The translations under genes were made by a program, and so were the position numbers. 27,153 bases of DNA from HGW-17 sp938004375. Lineage in GTDB: Bacteria; Myxococcota_A; Polyangia; HGW-17. The first letter of the stretch is position 1. Each line of letters begins with the position of its first letter. The notes under the pieces were generated by a model that was not told where the DNA came from, did not search any database, and saw only the letters and a program-made list of their open reading frames with translations. The stretch spans positions 1 through 27,153 of the forward strand of contig DAIRVS010000045.1 in NCBI GenBank assembly GCA_036802685.1. Direction: 5' to 3'. Below, piece after piece: positions 18,464 to 26,658 of this stretch.

Positions 18464-18492
18464 TTGATCCGGGCGTTAGAGATCCCTAAAAT
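18464..18492 (+). promoter_or_regulatory. Sigma70-like promoter with palindrome over the -10, for the metal-binding lipoprotein gene
   Basis: TTGATC (18464-18469), a 17-base spacer, then TAAAAT (18487-18492, five of six consensus bases). A perfect inverted repeat CCCTA-AAA-TAGGG (18484-18496) overlaps the -10, where a repressor could bind. AGGAGG follows at 18505-18510, 8 bases before the ATG. Confidence 0.6.
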
Positions 18493-18518
18493 AGGGCCAC
18501 GCACAGGAGGCGCCCGCC

Positions 18519-19643
18519 ATGAAAAACTCTCTGCTGTCTGTCCTTTTCCTCGCGCTCACATTACAATACGTCATTGCATGCACTCCCGATGGGGAGTCCA
18601 AGAACAATGGCAACAACGTTAATAACACGAATAATACGAACAATAATACGACGGACGCGGACGGCGATGGCTTCACCGTTGAACAGGGCGACTGTGACGA
18701 CGAAGACCCCCTGATCAACCCGAATGCCACGGAGATCGCGGACGGCGTCGACAACGACTGTGACGACTTCATCGATGACGATTATGATGGGGATGGCTTC
18801 GGCGTCGCGGACGATTGCAATGACGGGAACGCGTTCCAGAACCCTGCGGCGGCCGAAGCGTGCAATGACGGCGTCGACAACAATTGCAATGAGCAGACCG
18901 ATGAACAACCGTGTCAGGGCGGGGACACCTGCGCCGAGGAGATGAAGGAGATTTTCGTGATCGACCGGGACACGAAAGACCTGTACACCTTCGACGCGGT
19001 CGCGCTCACGTTTTCCCGGATCGGGACGTTGGACTGCGGCGGCGGCGCCACCCCGGGCTCCATGGGTGTGTCTCGCAGCGGCACAGCTTGGGTGCAGTTC
19101 TCCGACAAGACCCTCTACGAGGTCGACACCGACACCGCGGCCTGCACCCAGACGGCGTACTCGGACGCGTCGACTGGCTTCGGCGCCTTCGGCATGGGCT
19201 TCTCGTCCAACAGTCTGGGTTCCCAGGATGAGACGCTCTTCGTGGCCAACGCGGACACCCTGGGCGTGCTGGACACTTCGAACTGGACCATCGCCGAGCT
19301 CGGATCCATGTCCAGCCAGGCCGAGGTCACCGGGAAGGCCAACGGCGAGCTCTGGGCGATTCTTCCGCTGGAGATGCGCATGGTGCGCCTGAACAAGACC
19401 AACGCCGCCGTGCTCGAGGACTACGACCTTTCCGACCTCATGATGGAGATGGACATCGACACCTTCGCGTTCGCGCACTGGGGCGGCAGCCTGTGGGTCT
19501 TCATCCGCGAGTACGGCATGGGGCGGACCACCGACATCTACCGGTTCGATGAGAACCACACCTTCGCGCGGGTCTCCGAGGACACCGGCATCGTGGTCGT
19601 GGGCGCGGGCGTCTCGACCTGCGCGCCCATCATCGTCGAGTGA
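18519..19643 (+). CDS. Lipoprotein with MopA-like metal-binding motifs and propeller-like C-terminus
   Basis: A 374-residue protein. The signal peptide ends in a lipobox (VIAC, Cys21). An Asn/Thr-rich linker (about 29-45) is followed by Asp-rich repeats (about 46-132) of the form DxDGDGF, GDCDDxDP, NPxAxE, DGVDNDCD, then a second shortened copy ending NNCNEQTDE. This is the putative metal-binding motif found with MopA and in many delta-proteobacterial surface proteins, and probably binds calcium. Residues about 140-374 contain repeated short strands with phrases such as LYTFDA, LYEVDTDT and IYRFDENH, suggesting a propeller-like or sugar-binding fold; the function is unknown. The start is supported by AGGAGG. 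It is divergent from the radical SAM gene. Confidence 0.85.
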   Translation: MKNSLLSVLFLALTLQYVIACTPDGESKNNGNNVNNTNNTNNNTTDADGDGFTVEQGDCDDEDPLINPNATEIADGVDNDCDDFIDDDYDGDGFGVADDCNDGNAFQNPAAAEACNDGVDNNCNEQTDEQPCQGGDTCAEEMKEIFVIDRDTKDLYTFDAVALTFSRIGTLDCGGGATPGSMGVSRSGTAWVQFSDKTLYEVDTDTAACTQTAYSDASTGFGAFGMGFSSNSLGSQDETLFVANADTLGVLDTSNWTIAELGSMSSQAEVTGKANGELWAILPLEMRMVRLNKTNAAVLEDYDLSDLMMEMDIDTFAFAHWGGSLWVFIREYGMGRTTDIYRFDENHTFARVSEDTGIVVVGAGVSTCAPIIVE

Positions 19644-19941
19644 GCACGCGCCGGGTGAGGTCATCACTGCATAAAAGACGAAAAACTAAAATATACTGAA
19701 TGGAATCGCTTGAAACGGCGAGGGGTTTTCCCGCGCACGTCGAGTTGACATAATATCGATTATCGGAAACTGCTGATCGGGTGGGCAGGGCGCTACAGTT
19801 CCCCGGCAATGGTCAGTTCCACGGATATCGGAATGCAACTCTGACAGATCATTAACGGTCACTTCGTGACCTCAAACGGGTCGCCCTTTTGCGGGCGCCC
19901 CTTCTTCCCATCGAAATCGACGTCCTCTTCCCGTTCGACCC
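19644..19941. other. AT-rich convergent intergenic spacer, no gene seen
   Basis: The gap between two convergent genes. The part from about 19665 to 19770 is clearly more AT-rich than its surroundings. It contains an isolated TTGACA (19745-19750) with no matching -10, and a small inverted repeat ATAAT-ATCG-ATTAT. No tRNA-like or coding signal is convincing. The two hairpins at its right end are listed separately. Confidence 0.6.
19857..19897. terminator. Pair of small hairpins between convergent genes, possible terminator region
   Basis: Two inverted repeats: GGTCAC-TTC-GTGACC (19857-19871) and CGCCC-TTTTGC-GGGCG (19882-19897). They lie 45-85 bases past the dnaE stop on its strand. Neither is followed by a proper T-run, so termination is only suggested by position. 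Confidence 0.35.
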
Positions 19942-22900
19942 CTATCGATTTTTCGCGAGCTTCGGTTTTCTGCGTAAAAAGACCACCGCCCGCTCCCCAA
20001 AGGTCTGCTCGAGATAGGACACGACGTGGTGGTTCAACTCGACGCGCACCGGTACCTCGACCAGGACCTCCCAGCGCGGCGTAAAAGTACAGCGAAAGAT
20101 GAACTGGACCTGCCCCGGATGGGCACTTCCCACCTGGACCAGCTTTTCCATCCATTGTCCCTTCTGGACCGCGGGCTCGGCATGCTCCAGGTCCACGTCG
20201 ATCTGGACGAACTTCACGTCCTTCTGGCGCGCCACGGTCAATTTTTCAACTTCTGACAACCGGAAGGTCTTGCGGGGGTTCCCGTCCCGGTCGCGGCTGA
20301 TCTCGAAGTTCCCCGTGAACAGCAGCGGCTCGCCGATGGCGAGCTTGGCCTCGAGCTTCTCGACGTTCTTGGAGCCCACGTGGAACTGGACCAGGCCGTC
20401 CATGCCGTCGATCTCACCCTGGAGGTAGCGCTGCTTGCCCTCCTTCGTGCGCCGGTCGAGGACCTCGGAGATGACGCCGAGGGTGGTCACGTCGTAGACC
20501 TGGTGTCGGCCGTCCTCTTCCATGTCCTCGGGGGCCTCGATCTCGTCGAGCTCGCCGCAAGTATGAGTCCATTCGCGCTTGACGCCCTCTTTTTTGCCCG
20601 CGGCCAAAAAGGCGTCCAGCGGGTGCCCGGAGACGTACATACCCAGGATGTCCTTCTCCTGGTTCAGCATCTCCATCTTGGACCAGGGATCGACCTCTGG
20701 GAGCTTCAACTCGGGCTCGGCGGGCATCTCGTCGGCGGCGATCATCTCGAACAGGCTGGACTGCTTGCTGTTCTTCTCTTTCTGCAGCCGCTGGCCGAGC
20801 TTCATGGCGTTCTCGAGCTCGGCGAGCATGGCCGGCCGACCCCGCTCCGGCGGCAGCGCGCACAGCGTGTCCATGGCGCCGGCGCGGATCAGGGTCTCGA
20901 GCACGGCCTTGTTCACCTTGCGCGAATCCACGCGCTCGCACACGTCCCACAGCGAGGTGAACGGCGCGCTCTCGCGCACCTGCATCATCGAGGACACGGC
21001 CACCTCGCCCACGCCCTTGAGGGCGCCCAGGCCGAAACGGATGACCTTCTTCCCCCCGGCGTCGCGCACGATGGTGAAGTCCTCGGAGCTCTGGTTCACG
21101 TCCGGCGGCAGGACCTGCAGCCCCATGTCTTTGGCGATGTTCAAAAAGCGCATCACGCGCTCGGGCTTCGAGCGCTCGCAGGACAGGATGCCGGCCATGA
21201 ACTCGACCGGGTGGTGGCAGCGTAGGTAAGCCGTCTGGTAGCCGATGAGCGCGTAGGTGGCGCTGTGGCTCTTGTTGAAGCCGTACCCCGAAAAGAACTC
21301 GATTTTTTCAAATACCGCCTGCGCCTGCTCGGCGGTGACGACTCCCGGGTGGGTGGCCAGCGCGCCGTCCATGAACTCCTGGCGTTTCTTGGCCATCTCC
21401 TCGGGCTTCTTCTTGCCCATGGCGCGGCGCATCATGTCGGCGGCGCCCAGACTGAACCCGGCCATGACGCGGGTGGCCTGCATGACCTGCTCCTGATACA
21501 CGATGACGCCGTAGGTCTCTTTCAGGCACTCTTCGAGTACTGGATGCAGATATTCCACCGGCTTGCGCCCGTGCTTGCAGTCGATGTAGGTGTCCACCAT
21601 GCCGCCGCCCAGGGGACCGGGCCGGTAGAGCGCCACCGCGGCGATGAGATCTTCGAAGCGATCCGGGCGCAGCCGCAGGAGGAAGCGAGTGAAGCCCTCG
21701 CCTTCCATCTGGAACACGCCGCCGGTCTCGCCCCGAGAGAGCATCTCGAACACGGGACCATCGTTCAGTGGAATGTTATCGATCGAGAAGGGCTCGCCGG
21801 TACGCTCCGGATCCTGGTTGATGCGCGCCTCGGCTGCGGCGATCTTGGTCAGGTTGTCGAGCCCGAGGAAGTCGAACTTGACCAGGCCGGAGAGCTCGAC
21901 CATGTCCTTGTCGTACTGCGTGACCATCGGGATCTGCATGGCGCTCTCGCCCTTGATGTCCACGCGTCCGCGAAAGGCCGGCACCACGTTCCAGATGTCC
22001 TTGTCTGCGATGACCACGCCCGCTGCGTGCACGCCCGGGTGGCGGTACATTCCCTCGAGCTTGATGGCCGTCTCGAGCAGGTCGGCGATGCGGGGATCCG
22101 AGGCGGCCAGCTCCTGGAGCCGCGGCTCCTGGGAGATCCCCACCTCGAGGGTGAGCTTGGGGTTGGTGGGATCGGTGGGCACGAGCTTGGCGATGCGGTC
22201 GATCTGGTCCACCGGGAAGCCCAGCACGCGGCCCACGTCGCGCACCACGGCGCGGCTCTTGAGCGTGGAGAACGTGGCGATCTGGCCCACGCGGGTCTCG
22301 CCGTACTTGTCGCGCACGTAGCCCAGGACCTCGTCGCGCCGGTCGCGGCAGAAGTCGATGTCGAAGTCCGGCATCGAGATGCGCTCCGGGTTCAGGAAGC
22401 GCTCGAACAGCAGGTCGTAGCGGAGCGGATCCAGGTCGGTGATGCGCACCGAATAGGCCACCAGGGAGCCGGCGCCGCTGCCGCGCCCCGGTCCCACGGG
22501 GATCTTGTGGTCTTTCGCCCAGTTGATGAAGTCCGCGACGATCAGGAAGTACCCGGCGAAGCCCATGCCGATGATGACGTCGAGCTCCAGCTCGAGCCGG
22601 GCCTCGTACACGGCGCGGTCGATGGGGTAGTCGTTGCGGCGCTCGATCTCCTCGAAGCGCCGGCGCAGCCCGCAGGCGGCCTCGCGCCGGAGCCACTCGT
22701 TCTGGTCGATGCCCTCGGGGGTCGGGAAGTCGGGCAGGAAGTAGACCGGCTTCTTCGCGGTCTTGTTGTTGGGGATCTCGACCTGGCACGCCGCGGCGAT
22801 GCGCACGGTGTTCTCGATCGCCTCGGGGACGGCGGCGAAGGCCTCCTTCATCTCCTCGGGGGACTTCAGGTAGAACTCGTCGAACTCGTGCTTCAGGCGC

Positions 22901-23592
22901 CCCTCGTCGGTCAGCCGCTTGCGCTGGGAGATCGCCATCAGGATCTCCTGGGAGCGGGCGTCCTCGCGCTTCAGGTAGTGGCAGTCATTGGTGGCCACCA
23001 GCGGGATGCCGGTCTCGCGGCTGATGCGGATCAGCACGTCGTTGACTTCTTCCTGTTCGGCCAGCTTGTTGCGCTGCAATTCGAGGTAGAAGCAGCCCTC
23101 CTCGAAGGTGCCCGCGTACTTGCGCGCCATGTCGCGGGCGGCGTCGTAGCCCGAGGCGAAGTAGGTGCGCGGGATCTCGCCGCCGAGGCAGGCCGAGAGC
23201 CCGATCAGGCCCGCGCTGTGCTCGCGCAGCAGGTCGTGATCGATGCGCGGGGAGTAGTAGAACCCGTCGAGGCTGGCCATGGAGACCAGGTACTGCAGGT
23301 TCGCCAGCCCCCGCTGGTTCTTTGCCAGCAGCACAAGGTGATAGTTGTCCCGGTTCTCTTTCTGCAGACGGCTCCCGCGGGCGACGTAGGTCTCGCAGCC
23401 CAGCACAGGGTGTATTTTTTCGCCCAGTGCCCGAAGATAGAAATCCAGGGTGCCGTACATGTAGCCGTGGTCGGTGAGCGCCACGGAGTCCATGCCCATG
23501 GATTTGATGGCGGGAAACAATTTTTTAAGATGGATGGCGCCGTCGAGCAGGCTGTACTGGGAGTGCAGATGCAGGTGAACGAAATCGGCCAT
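19942..23592 (-). CDS. dnaE: DNA polymerase III alpha subunit (DnaE type) with intact PHP domain
   Basis: A 1216-residue replicative polymerase. The start at 23592 gives the canonical MADFVHLHLHSQYS opening. The PHP domain (about 1-280) keeps candidate metal ligands H8, H10, D17, H42, E67, H85, C135, D203 and H205. The polymerase palm has D411 and D413 (PDFDIDF) and D574 (KFDFLGL), the three catalytic aspartates. The fingers carry GYGFNKSHSATYALIGYQTAYL, typical of the family. A clamp-binding motif QSSLF lies at 944-948. An OB-fold region covers about 1030-1115, with a 100-residue C-terminal tail. There is no internal DEDD exonuclease domain, so it is DnaE, not PolC. It lies 14 bases after the cysteine-rich lipoprotein gene, apparently at the end of its operon. 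Confidence 0.97.
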   Translation of the reverse strand: MADFVHLHLHSQYSLLDGAIHLKKLFPAIKSMGMDSVALTDHGYMYGTLDFYLRALGEKIHPVLGCETYVARGSRLQKENRDNYHLVLLAKNQRGLANLQYLVSMASLDGFYYSPRIDHDLLREHSAGLIGLSACLGGEIPRTYFASGYDAARDMARKYAGTFEEGCFYLELQRNKLAEQEEVNDVLIRISRETGIPLVATNDCHYLKREDARSQEILMAISQRKRLTDEGRLKHEFDEFYLKSPEEMKEAFAAVPEAIENTVRIAAACQVEIPNNKTAKKPVYFLPDFPTPEGIDQNEWLRREAACGLRRRFEEIERRNDYPIDRAVYEARLELELDVIIGMGFAGYFLIVADFINWAKDHKIPVGPGRGSGAGSLVAYSVRITDLDPLRYDLLFERFLNPERISMPDFDIDFCRDRRDEVLGYVRDKYGETRVGQIATFSTLKSRAVVRDVGRVLGFPVDQIDRIAKLVPTDPTNPKLTLEVGISQEPRLQELAASDPRIADLLETAIKLEGMYRHPGVHAAGVVIADKDIWNVVPAFRGRVDIKGESAMQIPMVTQYDKDMVELSGLVKFDFLGLDNLTKIAAAEARINQDPERTGEPFSIDNIPLNDGPVFEMLSRGETGGVFQMEGEGFTRFLLRLRPDRFEDLIAAVALYRPGPLGGGMVDTYIDCKHGRKPVEYLHPVLEECLKETYGVIVYQEQVMQATRVMAGFSLGAADMMRRAMGKKKPEEMAKKRQEFMDGALATHPGVVTAEQAQAVFEKIEFFSGYGFNKSHSATYALIGYQTAYLRCHHPVEFMAGILSCERSKPERVMRFLNIAKDMGLQVLPPDVNQSSEDFTIVRDAGGKKVIRFGLGALKGVGEVAVSSMMQVRESAPFTSLWDVCERVDSRKVNKAVLETLIRAGAMDTLCALPPERGRPAMLAELENAMKLGQRLQKEKNSKQSSLFEMIAADEMPAEPELKLPEVDPWSKMEMLNQEKDILGMYVSGHPLDAFLAAGKKEGVKREWTHTCGELDEIEAPEDMEEDGRHQVYDVTTLGVISEVLDRRTKEGKQRYLQGEIDGMDGLVQFHVGSKNVEKLEAKLAIGEPLLFTGNFEISRDRDGNPRKTFRLSEVEKLTVARQKDVKFVQIDVDLEHAEPAVQKGQWMEKLVQVGSAHPGQVQFIFRCTFTPRWEVLVEVPVRVELNHHVVSYLEQTFGERAVVFLRRKPKLAKNR

Positions 23593-23606
23593 AGGGGGAA
23601 TCCGTG

Positions 23607-24344
23607 TCAGAAGGGTGCGGACGACTGGGAGATCACGCACTGGGTGAACGCCTTGCACTCGGGGTAGGCCAGGCATTGCATGAACGGTTGCAGGTCGATC
23701 CAGTTGTCATCGACCGTGGTGGTCAGTTTCCGTTTGTCCAACCGGAACTTGATGCTGGCGAAGCGACAGGACTGCAGACAACGGTCCCGGTCGCCGTGTT
23801 GGCGGACCAGCTCCGCCCGCTGGTCGAGGGGCATTTTTTCATACTCGGCTAAATAGACACGGGGCACCAACTCCGCCGCGCACTGGCTCACCAGGTTGCA
23901 GGTCTCGTCGCAGCGGCGGGCGTCGGTGGGATCCATCGGATATTCGGCGATGGAGCGCGCGAGCTGGGCCTGGCGGCACACCGTGAAGGCCCGGCAGTCC
24001 TGGTGTTCGAGGCAGGACATCTGCCCTCGCAGGATGATCTGCGAAAATTTGTACGACGTCGGGTACTTGGTCGCGTCGTCGGGGTTCAACTGACTGCTGC
24101 AGTTGGCCAGGCAGGCGCGTTTGTCCTTGAGTTGGTCGGGCGCCCCGCCCTCGCCGGCGGCGGCGGCGCGGCGTCCGGCCATGAGCTTGACCGTGGTGTC
24201 GGTGCAGGCGGTGACGCGCTCGCAGTAGGGGTCGCAGGCGGCGGGCGTGAGGGGCGCGGGGGCGGCCTGATGGCGCTCGCAGGCGGCGACCCCGGCAGCG
24301 AAGAGCACGACGGAGACGAAGATGGTCGAGAAGGATTTTTTCAT
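23607..24344 (-). CDS. Cysteine-rich lipoprotein with internal duplication of an eight-Cys module
   Basis: A 245-residue protein not recognised as a named family. The signal peptide ends in a lipobox (VAAC, Cys22). The mature part is two copies of one module. Copy A has C37, C41, C47, C78, C82, C111, C117, C123; copy B has C145, C149, C155, C189, C193, C224, C230, C236. Both follow the spacing Cx3Cx5C, then Cx3C, then Cx5Cx5C, and share the phrase C-[RK]-AFT-x-C near their ends. No CxxCH haem motif occurs, so disulfides are more likely than c-type haem. The start at 24344 is set by the signal peptide. It is 20 bases after the PEGA gene and 14 before dnaE. Confidence 0.8.
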   Translation of the reverse strand: MKKSFSTIFVSVVLFAAGVAACERHQAAPAPLTPAACDPYCERVTACTDTTVKLMAGRRAAAAGEGGAPDQLKDKRACLANCSSQLNPDDATKYPTSYKFSQIILRGQMSCLEHQDCRAFTVCRQAQLARSIAEYPMDPTDARRCDETCNLVSQCAAELVPRVYLAEYEKMPLDQRAELVRQHGDRDRCLQSCRFASIKFRLDKRKLTTTVDDNWIDLQPFMQCLAYPECKAFTQCVISQSSAPF

Positions 24345-24364
24345 GCGATGCTGCGTTTCCCTGG

Positions 24365-26542
24365 CTAGAACTTCCACATGAAGCCGGCGCCGCCGTAGAA
24401 AAGCGTGTCGTTCTTGGGCATCATGGTGGAATTGTAGAAATCCATGTAGGCGGGACGGTACACGGTGTCCGAGGGCTTGAGCGGGATGGCCGCCCAGTGC
24501 AGGCGGGCGTACACGCTGTAGCGGGCGTCCAGCGCCCACTCCACCACGGCGTCGAACATGAAGCGCACGCCCCAGTACGGGTCGCGCAGGCTGTGGCCCT
24601 TCCAGCCCTGGACCTGCTGATCTTCCTCGCCGGCGCGGGAGGTGCAGAAGGAGGGCTCGGAGCGCGGATCGTCGCCGGTGGGCTCGGAACCCAGGCAGAA
24701 GCGATCGCGATAGATGTTGAAATAGGCGTTGATCGACAGGTTCACCTTCTCGCGGAAGGACAGCGTGCCGGAGCCGCCGATGTTCCAGGTGAAGTTGGTG
24801 CGCTCCTGGGTGCCCATGCCGCCGCCGATCTCGGTGAACACGCCGGCGGTGAGGGGGCCGCCCGAGAAGAGCTGGCCGCGCAGGTTGAACAGGAACTCAG
24901 TCATGTTGAAGTACGTGCGGAACGTGGCGCCGCCGTCGAGGCCCAGGCTGCCCTGCTGCCAGATGCCGACCATCAGGCGGGAGTCGAACCAGTAGGGCCA
25001 GTCGATGCCCGCCGAGGCCGTGAAGGACAAAGGCGGGATGACCTTGGCGCCATAGGCCGACAGCGAGCTCTTCATGGCCGCCACCTCGTCGGGGGTGAGG
25101 CCCAGGGTCAGCAGGTTGATGTTGAAGGTGATGGGCTCGGAGGTGCCGCCCTCAATGCGGATGGTCTGCGTGTACGGGCGGTAGCCCTTGGCGATGACCT
25201 CGAGGCGGTAGGTGCCCACGGGCAGCTCGTGCTCGAGCAGGGGGACCTTGCCGACGTCCTGGTTGTCGATGATGACGCGGGCCCCGGGGACGTTGGAGAT
25301 GACCTTGATGGAGCCGGCGCGCTCCAGCGGGATGTGGAGGTTGGTGGGCTGCCCCTCCTTCACCTCGATCACGCGCTGGACCTTCTTGTAGCCGGGCTTC
25401 TCGATGAACACCTGATAGGAGCCGGCCGGGAAGGCGTCGCTGGAGAAGGCGCCCTTGCCCTTGAACTGGTTGTCGATGAGGATCTTCGCGTCGGTCTCGG
25501 TGGTGATCTTCAATTGTCCCATCGGCTGGGTCTTGGGGATCGCGGTGAGCTCGAAGTTCTCGAGGACGGTCTCGGCGGCCTTGATCACGACGGTCCGCTG
25601 GGCGGTGGTGAAGCCGGCCTTCTTGACCTCGACGAAGTGCTGGCCCACGGGCAGCTTGAGCTGGGTCTGGGGCACGAGGCCCTTCTTCTCGCCGTTGATC
25701 CAGACCTCGGCGCCCGGCGTGGTGCAGATGACCGTGAGCATGCCCATGGGGGTCTCGACTTCCTTGGGCTTGAGGGTGGCGAGCACCTTGGCGGTCTCGT
25801 TGGCCTTGATCTCGACGATCTGCTGGTACTTGTACTCCTGGTATTTGACGACCACGAGGTAGTTGCCCGGCTTCATCTCGAGGAGCACGGGCGTGCGGCC
25901 CTTGCTCTCCTTGTCGATCTCGACGTCGGCGTTGTCCATGTCGGCGGTGACCAGCAGGCGCCCCTTGGGCTCCTCGATCTTCACGAGATTGATCATCATG
26001 GTCCGCGTGGACTTCTCCTCGATGGTGAGCATGTCGGTGAAGGAGTTGTAGCCCTCCTTCTCGATGAGGATCTGGTATTTGCCCGGCGGCAGCGTGATCG
26101 ACGCCGGCAGCGTCCCCTTGATCTCACCGTCGATCTTGATGGTCGCGCCGATGGAGCCACCGGTGCCCGAGTCCTTGAACTCGAGCACGCCGGGGTGGAT
26201 CTTGCGGACCATGGTGTAGTTGAACTTGTTCGTGTACTTGGTCGTGAGCTGGATGGTGGTCTCGAAGTCCTCCATGTCCGGGTGCGTCAGGATGACCTTG
26301 TACGAATTGTTGCGGGGCAGCCGGATGTAGTCCGTCGGGGTGGTGCCGACGACCCCCCATTTTTTGTCTTCGATATAGACCTGCGCGCCGACGGGCACGG
26401 ACTCGATCTTCACCTTGACCTTGGTGCCGCTGCGGCGCCAGGGCGGCACGTCGGCCTGGGCCATCGCTACGGAGGCCTGGAAGAAAGACAGGAACAGGAA
26501 GGCGGCCAGGATTCGGTTTAGAAAATTATGATTTGTCATCAT
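24365..26542 (-). CDS. Six-PEGA-domain outer-membrane protein
   Basis: A 725-residue protein from the ATG at 26542; a GTG at 26548 and an ATG at 26539 are alternatives, but GGAG lies 5 bases before 26542. The signal peptide (about 1-28) ends VAMAQA. Six PEGA-like beta-sandwich repeats follow at about 39-102, 118-188, 194-258, 267-333, 342-407 and 410-476, each with a GAxVxIDxxxxG core, a LPxGxYxVxVxKxGY hairpin and a closing strand. Residues about 500-725 form a beta-barrel-like region ending in Phe (FMWKF), as in outer-membrane proteins. PEGA repeats are usually extracytoplasmic and may bind glycans. It is followed at short spacing by the Cys-rich lipoprotein and dnaE. Confidence 0.88.
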   Translation of the reverse strand: MMTNHNFLNRILAAFLFLSFFQASVAMAQADVPPWRRSGTKVKVKIESVPVGAQVYIEDKKWGVVGTTPTDYIRLPRNNSYKVILTHPDMEDFETTIQLTTKYTNKFNYTMVRKIHPGVLEFKDSGTGGSIGATIKIDGEIKGTLPASITLPPGKYQILIEKEGYNSFTDMLTIEEKSTRTMMINLVKIEEPKGRLLVTADMDNADVEIDKESKGRTPVLLEMKPGNYLVVVKYQEYKYQQIVEIKANETAKVLATLKPKEVETPMGMLTVICTTPGAEVWINGEKKGLVPQTQLKLPVGQHFVEVKKAGFTTAQRTVVIKAAETVLENFELTAIPKTQPMGQLKITTETDAKILIDNQFKGKGAFSSDAFPAGSYQVFIEKPGYKKVQRVIEVKEGQPTNLHIPLERAGSIKVISNVPGARVIIDNQDVGKVPLLEHELPVGTYRLEVIAKGYRPYTQTIRIEGGTSEPITFNINLLTLGLTPDEVAAMKSSLSAYGAKVIPPLSFTASAGIDWPYWFDSRLMVGIWQQGSLGLDGGATFRTYFNMTEFLFNLRGQLFSGGPLTAGVFTEIGGGMGTQERTNFTWNIGGSGTLSFREKVNLSINAYFNIYRDRFCLGSEPTGDDPRSEPSFCTSRAGEEDQQVQGWKGHSLRDPYWGVRFMFDAVVEWALDARYSVYARLHWAAIPLKPSDTVYRPAYMDFYNSTMMPKNDTLFYGGAGFMWKF

Positions 26543-26590
26543 CCTCACTCCGGTGACTCAGGACTCGGGGCCCGTGAAAAAAGCGGAGAA

Positions 26591-26596
26591 AATATA
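26591..26596 (-). promoter_or_regulatory. Possible -10 element for the PEGA-lipoprotein-dnaE operon
   Basis: TATATT on the minus strand, about 50 bases before the PEGA gene start, in a gap that is AT-rich locally. No good -35 lies 16-18 bases upstream, so this is a weak call. It would separate the operon from the apbE-like gene behind it. Confidence 0.3.
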
Positions 26597-26658
26597 GCAC
26601 ATCCCCGGGAAACTTCCACCCATAATATTGGGCTGCACGGGGTCCCCTGAGGCGCCGG

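Noticed and set aside
19859..20155. Small minus-strand frame running past the dnaE stop, with a charged tail ending PFEVTK
   Set aside because: It overlaps the dnaE C-terminus in another frame, has no ribosome binding site, and dnaE itself ends normally, so neither a frameshift nor a small gene is supported.
21265..23667. Plus-strand open frame opposite dnaE
   Set aside because: Antisense of a certain DnaE gene; no domain recognisable.
24497..26521. Plus-strand open frame opposite the PEGA gene
   Set aside because: Asp/Val/Gly-rich antisense translation with no domain; the minus strand has a signal peptide and six repeats.
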